Shown one piece after another: positions 11,769 to 26,600 of a DNA stretch of 64,000 bases. The number at the start of each line of letters is the position of its first letter. The first letter of the stretch is position 1. The notes beneath the pieces were generated by a model. It did no database searches. It saw only the letters and a program-made list of their open reading frames with translations, and was not told where the DNA came from. The stretch is from the NCBI GenBank assembly GCA_023634235.1, contig JAMKCF010000008.1, positions 22,500,500 through 22,564,499 on the forward strand, in the 5' to 3' direction. Made by a program: the position numbers and the translations under genes. The stretch is from Pisaster brevispinus. Its lineage: Eukaryota; Echinodermata; Asteroidea; Forcipulatida; Asteriidae.

Positions 11769-12743
11769 TTATTATTTTTTTTATTTGTCTGTTTCAGTAA
11801 AAAAGGCTATTGACATAACGCACGTTCAGTCAAAGCGGCTTTTTGCATAGTTCCTAAAGAGCAATTACAATGAAACTTTCAGTGATGAAAGGCATTGGTG
11901 CAATAAAGATCTCAAAACAATGAGGTCATGATGACGTCATCACCTGTCACGTGACGTCATCTTAAAGGTTTCTATTTTAAATATTTGAAAATCAGTAACA
12001 AATCAGCCACAAGAGACCGTAGGTTTTTGATTGCGGGATTGTATAGGGATAAATTAGGTCTTCATTTTATTCAGTGTGCGTGACCTCACATGACCTCTAC
12101 TTCCGGTCGAAACCGGAACTTCCTCGTTATTCAAAAGTGGAAATAGTTATGAAGTTGCTTTTAACTATGTTATTGTCTGGCAAGGGTGGGTAATTAAAAA
12201 AAAATACCGATGACGTCACAACACACAAGAGCGCCCTCTAGCGGCAGGTTGAAAACTGATCAAAATGGACTTTTTGAAGATGTGTGTGGTGAAGTTTTGT
12301 GTATTCACTTCAAAATTTACACACATGTTGATCGTCGAGCAGCCATCATATGTGTGAAATTTCAGATTGATGACGTCATCGGGGGTCACGTGACGCGGCA
12401 TTAAAGGTGCCTTTTTAAAGTCGTATATCTCCCTAAGTGTTAGTGCGATCATGTTGAAACTTGGTAGGTTGTTGGATATTGGCAAGTTCTTGTAAATTCT
12501 GAAATGACGTCATAATGGCGTCATCACATGATTTTTTATGATTTTTTCTATTTTTTGCACCTTTTAGTCATAAATTGCTTAAAAAACGTGGTATAATCCA
12601 AATTCTTTTTTAAACAGGCTTGAACGTCATAACTACTTTGAATACAAAAAAACTGTCAAATTTAGTTGAGTAATTTGAAAAAGTTATGACGAAACAGCTC
12701 GGCATTTGTGCACAAATGCAACATGTCTAGTTATTATTTTTTT

Positions 12744-12798
12744 AGCTGTTTCGTAGCGCAGCGCAGCGAAACAGCTCTTGTTTTCGTTAAAGTTTTTT
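12744..12798 (+). repeat. Hairpin minisatellite, 1 copy
   Basis: Single copy at the 5' end of the unit ending at 13760. The copy number differs between units (0, 1 or 3). Confidence 0.75.
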
Positions 12799-15709
12799 TT
12801 ATTATTTTTTTTATTTGTCTGTTTCAGTAAAAAAGGCTATTGACATAACGCACGTTCGGTCAAAGCGGCTTTTTGCATAGTTCCTAAAGAGCAATTACAA
12901 TGAAACTTTCAGTGATGAAAGGCATTGGTGCAATAATGATCTCAAAACAATGAGGTCATGATGACGTCATCACCTGTCACGTGACGTCATCTTAAAGTTT
13001 CCTTTTTTTTAATATTTGAAAATCTATATCAAATCAACCACAAAAGACCGTAGGTTTCTGTTTACGGGATTGGGTGGGGATAAATTAGGTCTTCATTTTA
13101 TTCAGTGTGCGTGACCTCACATGACCTCTACTTCCGGTCGAAACAGGAAGTGCCTTGTAATTCAAAAGTGGAAATACTTATGAAGTTGCTTCCAACGATG
13201 TTATTGTCTGGCAAGGGTGGGCAATTAATAAAAAAATACCGATGACGTCACAACACACACGAGCGCCCTCTAGCGGCAGGTTGAAAACTGTTCAAAATGG
13301 ACTTTTTGAAGATGTGTGTGGTGAAGTTTTGTGTAATCACTTCAAAATTTACATACATGTTGATCGTCAGACAGCCATCATATGTGTGAAGTTTCAGATC
13401 AATGACGTCATCGGGGGTCACGTGACGCGGCATCAAAGGTGTCTTTTTTGAAGTCGTATATCTTCCGAAGTATTGGTGCGATCATGTTGAAACTTGGTAG
13501 GCCGTTAGATATTGACAAGTTCTTGTAAATTGTGTAATGATGTCATGATGACGTCATCACATGATTTTTAATGATTTTTTTCATTTTTTGCACCTTTTTG
13601 TTATAAATTGCTAAAAAAACCGGTACAACCCAAATTGTTTTTTAAACAGGCTGATACATCATAACTGCTTTGATACAAAAAACTTTCATATTCAATTGAG
13701 TAATTTGAAAAAGTTGTGGCGAAACAGCTCGGCATTTGTGCACAAATGCAACATGTCTAGTTATTTTTTTTTTTCATTTTTTTATTTGTCTGTTTCAGTA
13801 AAAAGAGCCATTGACATAACACACGTTAGTTCTAAGCGGCCTTTTGCATAGTTCCTAATGGGCAATTGCAATGAAACTTTCAGTGATGAAAGGCATTGGT
13901 GCAATAATGATCCTAAAACAATGATGTCATGATGACGTCATCACCTGTCACGTGACGTCATTTTAAAGGTTTATATTTTAAATATTTGAAAATCTGTAAC
14001 AAATCAGCCACAAGAGACTGTACGTTTCTGTTTGCGGGATTGTATAGGGATAAATTAGGTCCTCATTTTATTCAGTGTGCGTGACCTCGCATGACCTCTA
14101 CTTCCGGTCGAAACAGGAAGTGCCTCGTTATTCAAAAGTGTAAATAGTTATGAAGTTGCTTTCAACGATGTTATTGTCTGGCAAGGGTGGGTAATTAAAA
14201 AAAATTACCGATGACGTCACAATACACGAGAGCACCCTCTAGCGGCAGGTTGAAAACTGATCAAAATGGACTTTTTGAAGATGTGTGTGGTGAAATTTTG
14301 TGTAATCACTTCAAAATTAACACACATGTTGATCGTCAGGCAGCCATTATATGTGTGAAGTTTCAGATCAATGACGTCATCGTGGGTCACGTGACGCGGC
14401 ATTAAAGGTGCGTTTTTTGAAGTCGTATATCTCCCGAAGTATTAGTGTGATCATGTTGAAACTTGGTAGGTTGTTAGATATTGGCAAGTTCTTGTAAATT
14501 GTGAAATGACGTCATGATGACGTCATCACATGATTTTTAATGATTTTTTCTATTTTTTGCACCTTTTAGTCATAAATTGCTAATAAAACGTGGTATAATC
14601 CAAATTCTTTTTTAAACAGGCTTGATACATCATAACTGCTTTGAATACAAACAACTTTCAAATTCAGTTGAGTAATTTGAAAAAGTTATGACAAAACAGC
14701 TCGGCATTTGTGCACAAATGCAATCATGTCTAGTTGATTTTTTTTTTTTTTATTTGTCTGTTTCAGTAAAAAAGGCTATTGACATAACGCACGTTCGGTC
14801 AAAGCGGCTATTTGCATAGTTCCTAAAGAGCAATTGCAATGAAACTTTCAGTGATGAAAGGCATTGGTGCAATAATGATCTCAAAACAATGAGGTCATGA
14901 TGACGTCATCACCTGTCACGTGACGTCATCTTAAAGGTTTCTATTTTAAATATTTGAAAATCAATAACAAATCAGCCACAAGAGACCGTAGGTTTCTGTT
15001 TGCGGGATTGTATAGGGATAAATTAGGTCTTCATTTTATTCAGTGTGCGTGACCTCACATGACCTCTACTTCCGGTCGAAACCGGAAGTGCCTCGTTACT
15101 CAAAAGTGGAAATAGTTATGAAGTTGCTTTCAACTATGTTATTGTCTGGCAAGGGTGGGTAATTAAAAAAAAATACCGATGACGTCACAACACACAAGAG
15201 CGCCCTCTAGCGGCAGGTTGAAAACTGATCAAAATGGACTTTTTGAAGATGTGTGTGGTGAAGTTTTGTGTATTCACTTCAAAATTTACACACATGTTGA
15301 TCGTCGAGCAGCCATCATATGTGTGAAATTTCAGATTAATGACGTCATCGGGGGTCATGTGACGCGGCATTAAGGGTGCCTTTTTTTAAGTCGTATATCT
15401 CCCTAAGTATTAGTGCGATCATGTTGAAACTTGGTAGATTGTTGGATATTGGCAAGTTCTTGTAAATTCTGAAATGACGTCATGATGACGTCATCACATG
15501 ATTTTTTATGATTTTTTTTATTTTTGCACCTTTTAGTCATGAATTGCTTACAAAACGTGGTATAATCCAAATTCTTTTTTAAACAGGCTTGAACGTCATA
15601 ACTACTTTGAATAAAAAAAAAACTTTCAAATTCAGTTGAGTAATTTGAAAAAGTTATGACGAAACAGCTCGGCATTTGTGCACAAATGCAACATGTCTAG
15701 TGTTTTTTT

Positions 15710-15878
15710 AGCTGTTTCTTAGCGCAGCGCTGCGAAACAGCTCTTGTTTTCGTTAAAGTTTTTAAAGCTGTTTCGTAGCGAAGCGCAGTGAAACAGCTCT
15801 TGTTTTCGTTAAAGTTTTTGTTAGCTGTTTCGTAGCGCAGCGCAGCGAAACAGCTCTTGTTTTCGTTAAAGTTTTTTT
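15710..15878 (+). repeat. Hairpin minisatellite, 3 copies
   Basis: Counterpart of the 11601 cluster in the second 4.1-kb block, with a small difference in the linker after the first copy. Confidence 0.8.
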
Positions 15879-16852
15879 TATTATTTTTTTTATTTGTCTG
15901 TTTCAGTAAAAAAGGCTATTGACATAACGCACGTTCAGTCAAAGCGGCTTTTTGCATAGTTCCTAAAGAGCAATTACAATGAAACTTTCAGTGATGAAAG
16001 GCATTGGTGCAATAAAGATCTCAAAACAATGAGGTCATGATGACGTCATCACCTGTCACGTGACGTCATCTTAAAGGTTTCTATTTTAAATATTTGAAAA
16101 TCAGTAACAAATCAGCCACAAGAGACCGTAGGTTTTTGATTGCGGGATTGTATAGGGATAAATTAGGTCTTCATTTTATTCAGTGTGCGTGACCTCACAT
16201 GACCTCTACTTCCGGTCGAAACCGGAACTTCCTCGTTATTCAAAAGTGGAAATAGTTATGAAGTTGCTTTTAACTATGTTATTGTCTGGCAAGGGTGGGT
16301 AATTAAAAAAAAATACCGATGACGTCACAACACACAAGAGCGCCCTCTAGCGGCAGGTTGAAAACTGATCAAAATGGACTTTTTGAAGATGTGTGTGGTG
16401 AATTTTTGTGTATTCACTTCAAAATTTACACACATGTTGATCGTCGAGCAGCCATCATATGTGTGAAATTTCAGATTGATGACGTCATCGGGGGTCACGT
16501 GACGCGGCATTAAAGGTGCCTTTTTAAAGTCGTATATCTCCCTAAGTGTTAGTGCGATCATGTTGAAACTTGGTAGGTTGTTGGATATTGGCAAGTTCTT
16601 GTAAATTCTGAAATGACGTCATAATGGCGTCATCACATGATTTTTTATGATTTTTTCTATTTTTTGCACCTTTTAGTCATAAATTGCTTAAAAAACGTGG
16701 TATAATCCAAATTCTTTTTTAAACAGGCTTGAACGTCATAACTACTTTGAATACAAAAAAACTGTCAAATTTAGTTGAGTAATTTGAAAAAGTTATGACG
16801 AAACAGCTCGGCATTTGTGCACAAATGCAACATGTCTAGTTATTATTTTTTT

Positions 16853-16907
16853 AGCTGTTTCGTAGCGCAGCGCAGCGAAACAGCTCTTGTTTTCGTTAAA
16901 GTTTTTT
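16853..16907 (+). repeat. Hairpin minisatellite, 1 copy
   Basis: Counterpart of the single copy at 12744 in the second 4.1-kb block. Confidence 0.75.
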
Positions 16908-17654
16908 TTATTATTTTTTTTATTTGTCTGTTTCAGTAAAAAAGGCTATTGACATAACGCACGTTCGGTCAAAGCGGCTTTTTGCATAGTTCCTAAAGAG
17001 CAATTACAATGAAACTTTCAGTGATGAAAGGCATTGGTGCAATAATGATCTCAAAACAATGAGGTCATGATGACGTCATCACCTGTCACGTGACGTCATC
17101 TTAAAGGTTTCTATTTTAAATATTTGAAAATCAGTAACAAATCAGCCACAAGAGACCGTAGGTTTTTGATTGCGGGATTGTATAGGGATAAATTAGGTCT
17201 TCATTTTATTCAGTGTGCGTGACCTCACATGACCTCTACTTCCGGTCGAAACCGGAAGTGCCTCGTTATTCAAAAGTGGAAATAGTTATGAAGTTGCTTT
17301 CAACTATGTTATTGTCTGGCAAGGGTGGGTAATTAAAAAAAAATACCGATGACGTCACAACACACAAGAGCGCCCTCTAGCGGCAGGTTGAAAACTGATC
17401 AAAATGGACTTTTTGAAGATGTGTGTGGTGAAGTTTTGTGTATTCACTTCAAAATTTACACCCATGTTGATCGTCGAGCAGCCATCATATGTGTGAAATT
17501 TCAGATCGATGACGTCATCGGGGGTCACGTGACGCGGCATTAAAGGTGCCTTTTTTAAAGTCATATATCTCCCTAAGTGTTAGTGCGATCATGTTGAAAC
17601 TTGGTAGGTTGTTGGATATTGGCAAGTTCTTGTAAATTCTGAAATGACGTCATG

Positions 17655-20600
17655 ATGACGTCATCACATGATTTTTTATGATTTTTTCTATTTTTTGCAC
17701 CTTTTAGTCATAAATTGCTTACAAAACGTGGTATAATCCAAATTCTTTTTTAAACAGGCTTGAACGTCATAACTACTTTGAATACAAAAAAACTGTCAAA
17801 TTCAGTTGAGTAATTTGAAAAAGTTATGACGAAACAGCTCGGCATTTGTGCACAAATGCAACATGTCTAGTTTTTCCTTTTTTTATTTGTCTGTTTCAGT
17901 AAAAAGAGCCGTTGACATAACACACGTTTGTTCTAAGCGGCCTTTTGCAAAGTTCCTAATAGGCAATTGCAATGAAACTTTCAGTGATGAAAGGCATTGG
18001 TGCAATAATGATCCTAAAACAATGATGTCATGATGACGTCATCACCTGTCACGTGACGTCATTTTAAAGGTTTATATTTTAAATATTTGTAAATCTGTAA
18101 CAAATCAGCCACAAGAGACCGTACGTTTCTGTTTGCGGGATTGTATAGGGATAAATTAGGTCTTCATTTTATTCAGTGTGCGTGACCTCACATGACCTCT
18201 CTTTCCGGTCGAAACCGGAAGTGCCTCGTTACTCAAAAGTGGAAATAGTTATGAAGTTGCTTTCAACTATGTTATTGTCTGGCAAGGGTGGGTAATTAAA
18301 AAAAAATACCGATGACGTCACAACACACAAGAGCGCCCTCTAGCGGCAGGTTGAAAACTGATCAAAATGGACTTTTTGAAGATGTGTGTGGTGAAGTTTT
18401 GTGTATTCACTTCAAAATTTACACACATGTTGATCGTCGAGCAGCCATCATATGTGTGAAATTTCAGATCGATGACGTCATCGGGGGTCACGTGACGCGG
18501 CATTAAAGGTGCCTTTTTTAAAGTCGTATATCTCCCTAAGTGTTAGTGCGATCATGTTGAAACTTGGTAGGTTGTTGGATATTGGCAAATTCTTGTAAAT
18601 TCTGAAATGACGTCATAATGACGTCATCACATGATTTTTTAAGTTTTTTTCTATTTTTTGCACCTTTTAGTCATAAATTGCTAACAAAACGTGGTATAAT
18701 CCAAATTCTTTTTTAAACAGGCTTGAACGTCATAACTACTTTGAATACCAAAAAAACTTTCAAATTCAGTTGAGTAATTTGAAAAAGTTATGACGAAACA
18801 GCTCGGCATTTGTGCACAAATGCAACATGTCTAGTTTATTATTTTTTTTTTTCCTTTTTTTATTTGTCTGTTTCAGTAAAAAGAGCCATTGACATAACAC
18901 ACGTTCGTTCTAAGCGGCCTTTTGCATAGTTCCTAATGGGCAATTGCATTGAAACTTTCAGTGATGAAAGGCATTGGTGCAATAATGATCCTAAAACAAT
19001 GATGTCATGATGACGTCATCACCTGTCACGTGACGTCATTTTAAAGGTTTATATTTTAAATATTTGAAAATCTGTAACAAATCAGCCACAAGAGACCGTA
19101 CGTTTCTGTTTGCGGGATTGTATAGGGATAAATTAGGTCTTCATTTTATTCAGTGTGCGTGACCTCGCATGACCTCTACTTCCGGTCGAAACAGGAAGTG
19201 CCTCGTTATTCAAAAGTGTAAATAGTTATGAAGTTGCTTTCAACGATGTTATTGTCTGGCAAGGGTGGGTAATTAAAAAAAATTACCGATGACGTCACAA
19301 TACACAAGAGCGCCCTCTAGCGGCAGGTTGAAAACTGATCAAAATGGACTTTTTGAAGATGTGTGTGGTGAAATTTTGTGTAATCACTTCAAAATTAACA
19401 CACATGTTGATCGTCAGGCAGCCATTATATGTGTGAAGTTTCAGATCAATGACGTCATCGGGGGTCACGTGACGCGGCATTAAAGGTGCGTTTTTTGAAG
19501 TCGTATATCTCCCGAAGTATTAGTGTGATCATGTTGAAACTTGGTAGGTTGTTAGATATTGGCAAGTTCTTGTAAATTGTGAAATGACGTTATGATGACG
19601 TCATCACATGATTTTTAATGATTTTTTCTATTTTTTGCACCTTTTAGTCATAAATTGCTAATAAAACGTGGTATAATCCTTTTTTAAACAGGCTTGATAC
19701 ATCATAACTGCTTTGAATACAAAAAACTTTCAAATTCAGTTGAGTAATTTGAAAAAGTTATGACGAAACAGCTCGGCATTTGTGCACAAATGCAATCATG
19801 TCTAGTTTATCTATCTTTTATTCTGAATTGAAGTGAGATCAACAATTAAGTGTTTACTTTTTAAACCCTTCAACTTCTTGAACCTTTATGGTTTAGTGTA
19901 ATGTGATTATGGATGGACACATTTTTACAGTAATAGCTGTGAATGTATTTGGTTAGTTGTTTGTTTCTTTAATTAATCAAAGTGCTGTTATATCCCACCA
20001 ACTCCAACCACTGTTTCTCCATTCCCTCTCCTTTCCAGCCAGAATAAAGTACAGAACAGAGCGCACCCAGCTCACATATACACGTGGTGTTACCGCAAAC
20101 CGAATATACATTTATACCTCACCATGACGTCATCACATGATTTTTAATGATTTTTTCTATTTTTTGCACCTTTTAGTCATAAATTGCTAATAAAACGTGG
20201 TATAATCCTTTTTTAAACAGGCTTGAACGTCATAACTACTTTGAATACAAAAAAAACTTTCAAATTTAGTTGAGTAATTTGAAAAAGTTATGACGAAACA
20301 GCTCGGCATTTGTGCACAAATGCAACATGTCTAGTTATTATTTTTTTTTTCCTTTTTTTATTTGTCTGTTTCAGTAAAAAGAGCCGTTGACATAACACAC
20401 GTTCGTTCTAAGCGGCCTTTTGCATAGTTCCTAATAGGCAATTGCAATGAAACTTTCAGTGATGAAAGGCATTGGTGCAATAATGATCCTAAAACAATGA
20501 TGTCATGATGACGTCATCACCTGTCACGTGACGTCATTTGAAAGGTTTATATTTTAAATATTTGTAAATCTGTAACAAATCAGCCACAAGAGACCGTACG

Positions 20601-23600
20601 TTTCTGTTTGCGGGATTGTATAGGGATAAATTAGGTCTTCATTTTATTCAGTGTGCGTGACCTCACATGACCTCTACTTCCGGTCGAAACCGGAAGTGCC
20701 TCGTTATTCAAAAGTGGAAATAGTTATGAAGTTGCTTTCAACTATGTTATTGTCTGGCAAGGGTGGGTAATTAAAAAAAAATACCGATGACGTCACAACA
20801 CACAAGAGCGCCCTCTAGCGGCAGGTTGAAAACTGATCAAAATGGACTTTTTGAATATGTGTGTGGTGAAGTTTTGTGTATTCACTTCAAAATTTACACA
20901 CATGTTGATCGTCGAGCAGCCATCATATGTGTGAAATTTCAGATCGATGACGTCATCGGGGGTCACGTGACGCGGCATTAAAGGTGCCTTTTTTAAAGTC
21001 GTATATCTCCCTAAGTGTTAGTGCGATCATGTTGAAACTTGGTAGGTTGTTGGATATTGGCAAATTCTTGTAAATTCTGAAATGACATCATAATGACGTC
21101 ATCACATGATTTTTAAAGTTTTTTTCTATTTTTTGCACCTTTTAGTCATAAATTGCTTACAAAACGTGGTATAATCCAAATTTTTTTTTAAACAGGCTTG
21201 AACGTCATAACTACTTTGAATACAAAAAAAACTTTCAAATTCAGTTGAGTAATTTGAAAAAGTTATGACGAAACAGCTCGGCATTTGTGCACAAATGCAA
21301 CATGTCTAGTTTATTATTTTTTTTTTTCCTTTTTTTATTTGTCTGTTTCAGTAAAAAGAGCCATTGACATAACACACGTTCGTTCTAAGCGGCCTTTTGC
21401 ATAGTTCCTAATGGGCAATTGCATTGAAACTTTCAGTGATGAAAGGCATTGGTGCAATAATGATCCTAAAACAATGATGTCATGATGACGTCATCACCTG
21501 TCACGTGACGTCATTTTAAAGGTTTATATTTTAAATATTTGAAAATCTGTAACAAATCAGCCACAAGAGACCGTACGTTTCTGTTTGCGGGATTGTATAG
21601 GGATAAATTAGGTCTTCATTTTATTCAGTGTGCGTGACCTCGCATGACCTCTACTTCCGGTCGAAACAGGAAGTGCCTCGTTATTCAAAAGTGTAAATAG
21701 TTATGAAGTTGCTTTCAACGATGTTATTGTCTGGCAAGGGTGGGTAATTAAAAAAAATTACCGATGACGTCACAATACACAAGAGCGCCCTCTAGCGGCA
21801 GGTTGAAAACTGATCAAAATGGACTTTTTGAAGATGTGTGTGGTGAAATTTTGTGTAATCACTTCAAAATTAACACACATGTTGATCGTCAGGCAGCCAT
21901 TATATGTGTGAAGTTTCAGATCAATGACGTCATCGGGGGTCACGTGACGCGGCATTAAAGGTGCGTTTTTTGAAGTCGTATATCTCCCGAAGTATTAGTG
22001 TGATCATGTTGAAACTTGGTAGGTTGTTAGATATTGGCAAGTTCTTGTAAATTGTGAAATGACGTTATGATGACGTCATCACATGATTTTTAATGATTTT
22101 TTCTATTTTTTGCACCTTTTAGTCATAAATTGCTAATAAAACGTGGTATAATCCTTTTTTAAACAGGCTTGATACATCATAACTGCTTTGAATACAAAAA
22201 ACTTTCAAATTCAGTTGAGTAATTTGAAAAAGTTATGACGAAACAGCTCGGCATTTGTGCACAAATGCAATCATGTCTAGTTTATCTATCTTTTATTCTG
22301 AATTGAAGTGAGATCAACAATTAAGTGTTTACTTTTTAAACCCTTCAACTTCTTGAACCTTTATGGTTTAGTGTAATGTGATTATGGATGGACACATTTT
22401 TACAGTAATAGCTGTGAATGTATTTGGTTAGTTGTTTGTTTCTTTAATTAATCAAAGTGCTGTTATATCCCACCAACTCCAACCACTGTTTCTCCATTCC
22501 CTCTCCTTTCCAGCCAGAATAAAGTACAGAACAGAGCGCACCCAGCTCACATATACACGTGGTGTTACCGCAAACCGAATATACATTTATACCTCACCAT
22601 GACGTCATCACATGATTTTTAATGATTTTTTCTATTTTTTGCACCTTTTAGTCATAAATTGCTAATAAAACGTGGTATAATCCTTTTTTAAACAGGCTTG
22701 AACGTCATAACTACTTTGAATACAAAAAAAACTTTCAAATTTAGTTGAGTAATTTGAAAAAGTTATGACGAAACAGCTCGGCATTTGTGCACAAATGCAA
22801 CATGTCTAGTTATTATTTTTTTTTTCCTTTTTTTATTTGTCTGTTTCAGTAAAAAGAGCCGTTGACATAACACACGTTCGTTCTAAGCGGCCTTTTGCAT
22901 AGTTCCTAATAGGCAATTGCAATGAAACTTTCAGTGATGAAAGGCATTGGTGCAATAATGATCCTAAAACAATGATGTCATGATGACGTCATCACCTGTC
23001 ACGTGACGTCATTTGAAAGGTTTATATTTTAAATATTTGTAAATCTGTAACAAATCAGCCACAAGAGACCGTACGTTTCTGTTTGCGGGATTGTATAGGG
23101 ATAAATTAGGTCTTCATTTTATTCAGTGTGCGTGACCTCACATGACCTCTACTTCCGGTCGAAACCGGAAGTGCCTCGTTATTCAAAAGTGGAAATAGTT
23201 ATGAAGTTGCTTTCAACTATGTTATTGTCTGGCAAGGGTGGGTAATTAAAAAAAAATACCGATGACGTCACAACACACAAGAGCGCCCTCTAGCGGCAGG
23301 TTGAAAACTGATCAAAATGGACTTTTTGAATATGTGTGTGGTGAAGTTTTGTGTATTCACTTCAAAATTTACACACATGTTGATCGTCGAGCAGCCATCA
23401 TATGTGTGAAATTTCAGATCGATGACGTCATCGGGGGTCACGTGACGCGGCATTAAAGGTGCCTTTTTTAAAGTCGTATATCTCCCTAAGTGTTAGTGCG
23501 ATCATGTTGAAACTTGGTAGGTTGTTGGATATTGGCAAATTCTTGTAAATTCTGAAATGACGTCATAATGACGTCATCACATGATTTTTAAAGTTTTTTT

Positions 23601-26600
23601 CTATTTTTTGCACCTTTTAGTCATAAATTGCTTACAAAACGTGGTATAATCCAAATTTTTTTTTAAACAGGCTTGAACGTCATAACTACTTTGAATACAA
23701 AAAAAACTTTCAAATTCAGTTGAGTAATTTGAAAAAGTTATGACGAAACAGCTCGGCATTTGTGCACAAATGCAACATGTCTAGTTTATTATTTTTTTTT
23801 TTTCCTTTTTTTATTTGTCTGTTTCAGTAAAAAGAGCCATTGACATAACACACGTTCGTTCTAAGCGGCCTTTTGCATAGTTCCTAATGGGCAATTGCAT
23901 TGAAACTTTCAGTGATGAAAGGCATTGGTGCAATAATGATCCTAAAACAATGATGTCATGATGACGTCATCACCTGTCACGTGACGTCATTTTAAAGGTT
24001 TATATTTTAAATATTTGAAAATCTGTAACAAATCAGCCACAAGAGACCGTACGTTTCTGTTTGCGGGATTGTATAGGGATAAATTAGGTCTTCATTTTAT
24101 TCAGTGTGCGTGACCTCGCATGACCTCTACTTCCGGTCGAAACAGGAAGTGTCTCGTTATTCAAAAGTGTAAATAGTTATGAAGTTGCTTTCAACGATGT
24201 TATTGTCTGGCAAGGGTGGGTAATTAAAAAAAATTACCGATTACGTCACAATACACAAGAGCGCCCTCTAGCGGCAGGTTGAAAACTGATCAAAATGGAC
24301 TTTTTGAAGATGTGTGTGGTGAAATTTTGTGTAATCACTTCAAAATTAACACACATGTTGATCGTCAGGCAGCCATTATATGTGTGAAGTTTCAGATCAA
24401 TGACGTCATCGGGGGTCACGTGACGCGGCATTAAAGGTGCGTTTTTTGAAGTCGTATATCTCCCGAAGTATTAGTGTGATCATGTTGAAACTTGGTAGGT
24501 TGTTAGATATTGGCAAGTTCTTGTAAATTGTGAAATGACGTTATGATGACGTCATCACATGATTTTTAATGATTTTTTCTATTTTTTGCACCTTTTAGTC
24601 ATAAATTGCTAATAAAACGTGGTATAATCCTTTTTTAAACAGGCTTGATACATCATAACTGCTTTGAATACAAAAAACTTTCAAATTCAGTTGAGTAATT
24701 TGAAAAAGTTATGACGAAACAGCTCGGCATTTGTGCACAAATGCAATCATGTCTAGTTTATCTATCTTTTATTCTGAATTGAAGTGAGATCAACAATTAA
24801 GTGTTTACTTTTTAAACCCTTCAACTTCTTGAACCTTTATGGTTTAGTGTAATGTGATTATGGATGGACACATTTTTACAGTAATAGCTGTGAATGTATT
24901 TGGTTAGTTGTTTGTTTCTTTAATTAATCAAAGTGCTGTTATATCCCACCAACTCCAACCACTGTTTCTCCATTCCCTCTCCTTTCCAGCCAGAATAAAG
25001 TACAGAACAGAGCGCACCCAGCTCACATATACACGTGGTGTTACCGCAAACCGAATATACATTTATACCTCACCATGACGTCATCACATGATTTTTAATG
25101 ATTTTTTCTATTTTTTGCACCTTTTAGTCATAAATTGCTAATAAAACGTGGTATAATCCTTTTTTAAACAGGCTTGAACGTCATAACTACTTTGAATACA
25201 AAAAAAACTTTCAAATTTAGTTGAGTAATTTGAAAAAGTTATGACGAAACAGCTCGGCATTTGTGCACAAATGCAACATGTCTAGTTATTTTTTTTTTTT
25301 TCCTTTTTTTATTTGTCTGTTTCAGTAAAAAGAGCCGTTGACATAACACACGTTCGTTCTAAGCGGCCTTTTGCATAGTTCCTAATAGGCAATTGCAATG
25401 AAACTTTCAGTGATGAAAGGCATTGGTGCAATAATGATCCTAAAACAATGATGTCATGATGACGTCATCACCTGTCACGTGACGTCATTTGAAAGGTTTA
25501 TATTTTAAATATTTGTAAATCTGTAACAAATCAGCCACAAGAGACCGTACGTTTCTGTTTGCGGGATTGTATAGGGATAAATTAGGTCTTCATTTTATTC
25601 AGTGTGCGTGACCTCACATGACCTCTACTTCCGGTCGAAACCGGAAGTGCCTCGTTATTCAAAAGTGGAAATAGTTATGAAGTTGCTTTCAACTATGTTA
25701 TTGTCTGGCAAGGGTGGGTAATTAAAACAAAATACCGATGACGTCACAACACACAAGAGCGCCCTCTAGCGGCAGGTTGAAAACTGATCAAAATGGACTT
25801 TTTGAATATGTGTGTGGTGAAGTTTTGTGTATTCACTTCAAAATTTACACACATGTTGATCGTCGAGCAGCCATCATATGTGTGAAATTTCAGATCGATG
25901 ACGTCATCGGGGGTCACGTGACGCGGCATTAAAGGTGCCTTTTTTAAAGTCGTATATCTCCCTAAGTGTTAGTGCGATCATGTTGAAACTTGGTAGGTTG
26001 TTGGATATTGGCAAATTCTTGTAAATTCTGAAATGACGTCATAATGACGTCATCACATGATTTTTAAAGTTTTTTTCTATTTTTTGCACCTTTTAGTCAT
26101 AAATTGCTTACAAAACGTGGTATAATCCAAATTTTTTTTTAAACAGGCTTGAACGTCATAACTACTTTGAATACAAAAAAAACTTTCAAATTCAGTTGAG
26201 TAATTTGAAAAAGTTATGACGAAACAGCTCGGCATTTGTGCACAAATGCAACATGTCTAGTTTATTATTTTTTTTTTTTCCTTTTTTTATTTGTCTGTTT
26301 CAGTAAAAAGAGCCATTGACATAACACACGTTCGTTCTAAGCGGCCTTTTGCATAGTTCCTAATGGGCAATTGCATTGAAACTTTCAGTGATGAAAGGCA
26401 TTGGTGCAATAATGATCCTAAAACAATGATGTCATGATGACGTCATCACCTGTCACGTGACGTCATTTTAAAGGTTTATATTTTAAATATTTGAAAATCT
26501 GTAACAAATCAGCCACAAGAGACCGTACGTTTCTGTTTGCGGGATTGTATAGGGATAAATTAGGTCTTCATTTTATTCAGTGTGCGTGACCTCGCATGAC

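Larger units (their letters stand above)
8880..17100 (+). repeat. 4.1-kb higher-order repeat, 2 copies
   Basis: Landmarks recur with an offset of 4,108-4,109 bp (9134/13242, 10103/14211, 11071/15179, 12210/16319). The type-specific T-rich variant near 8890 returns at 13000. Each block holds about four Helitron-like units. The switch near 12990 occurs inside a unit at homologous positions, as expected from unequal crossing-over between units. Confidence 0.8.
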
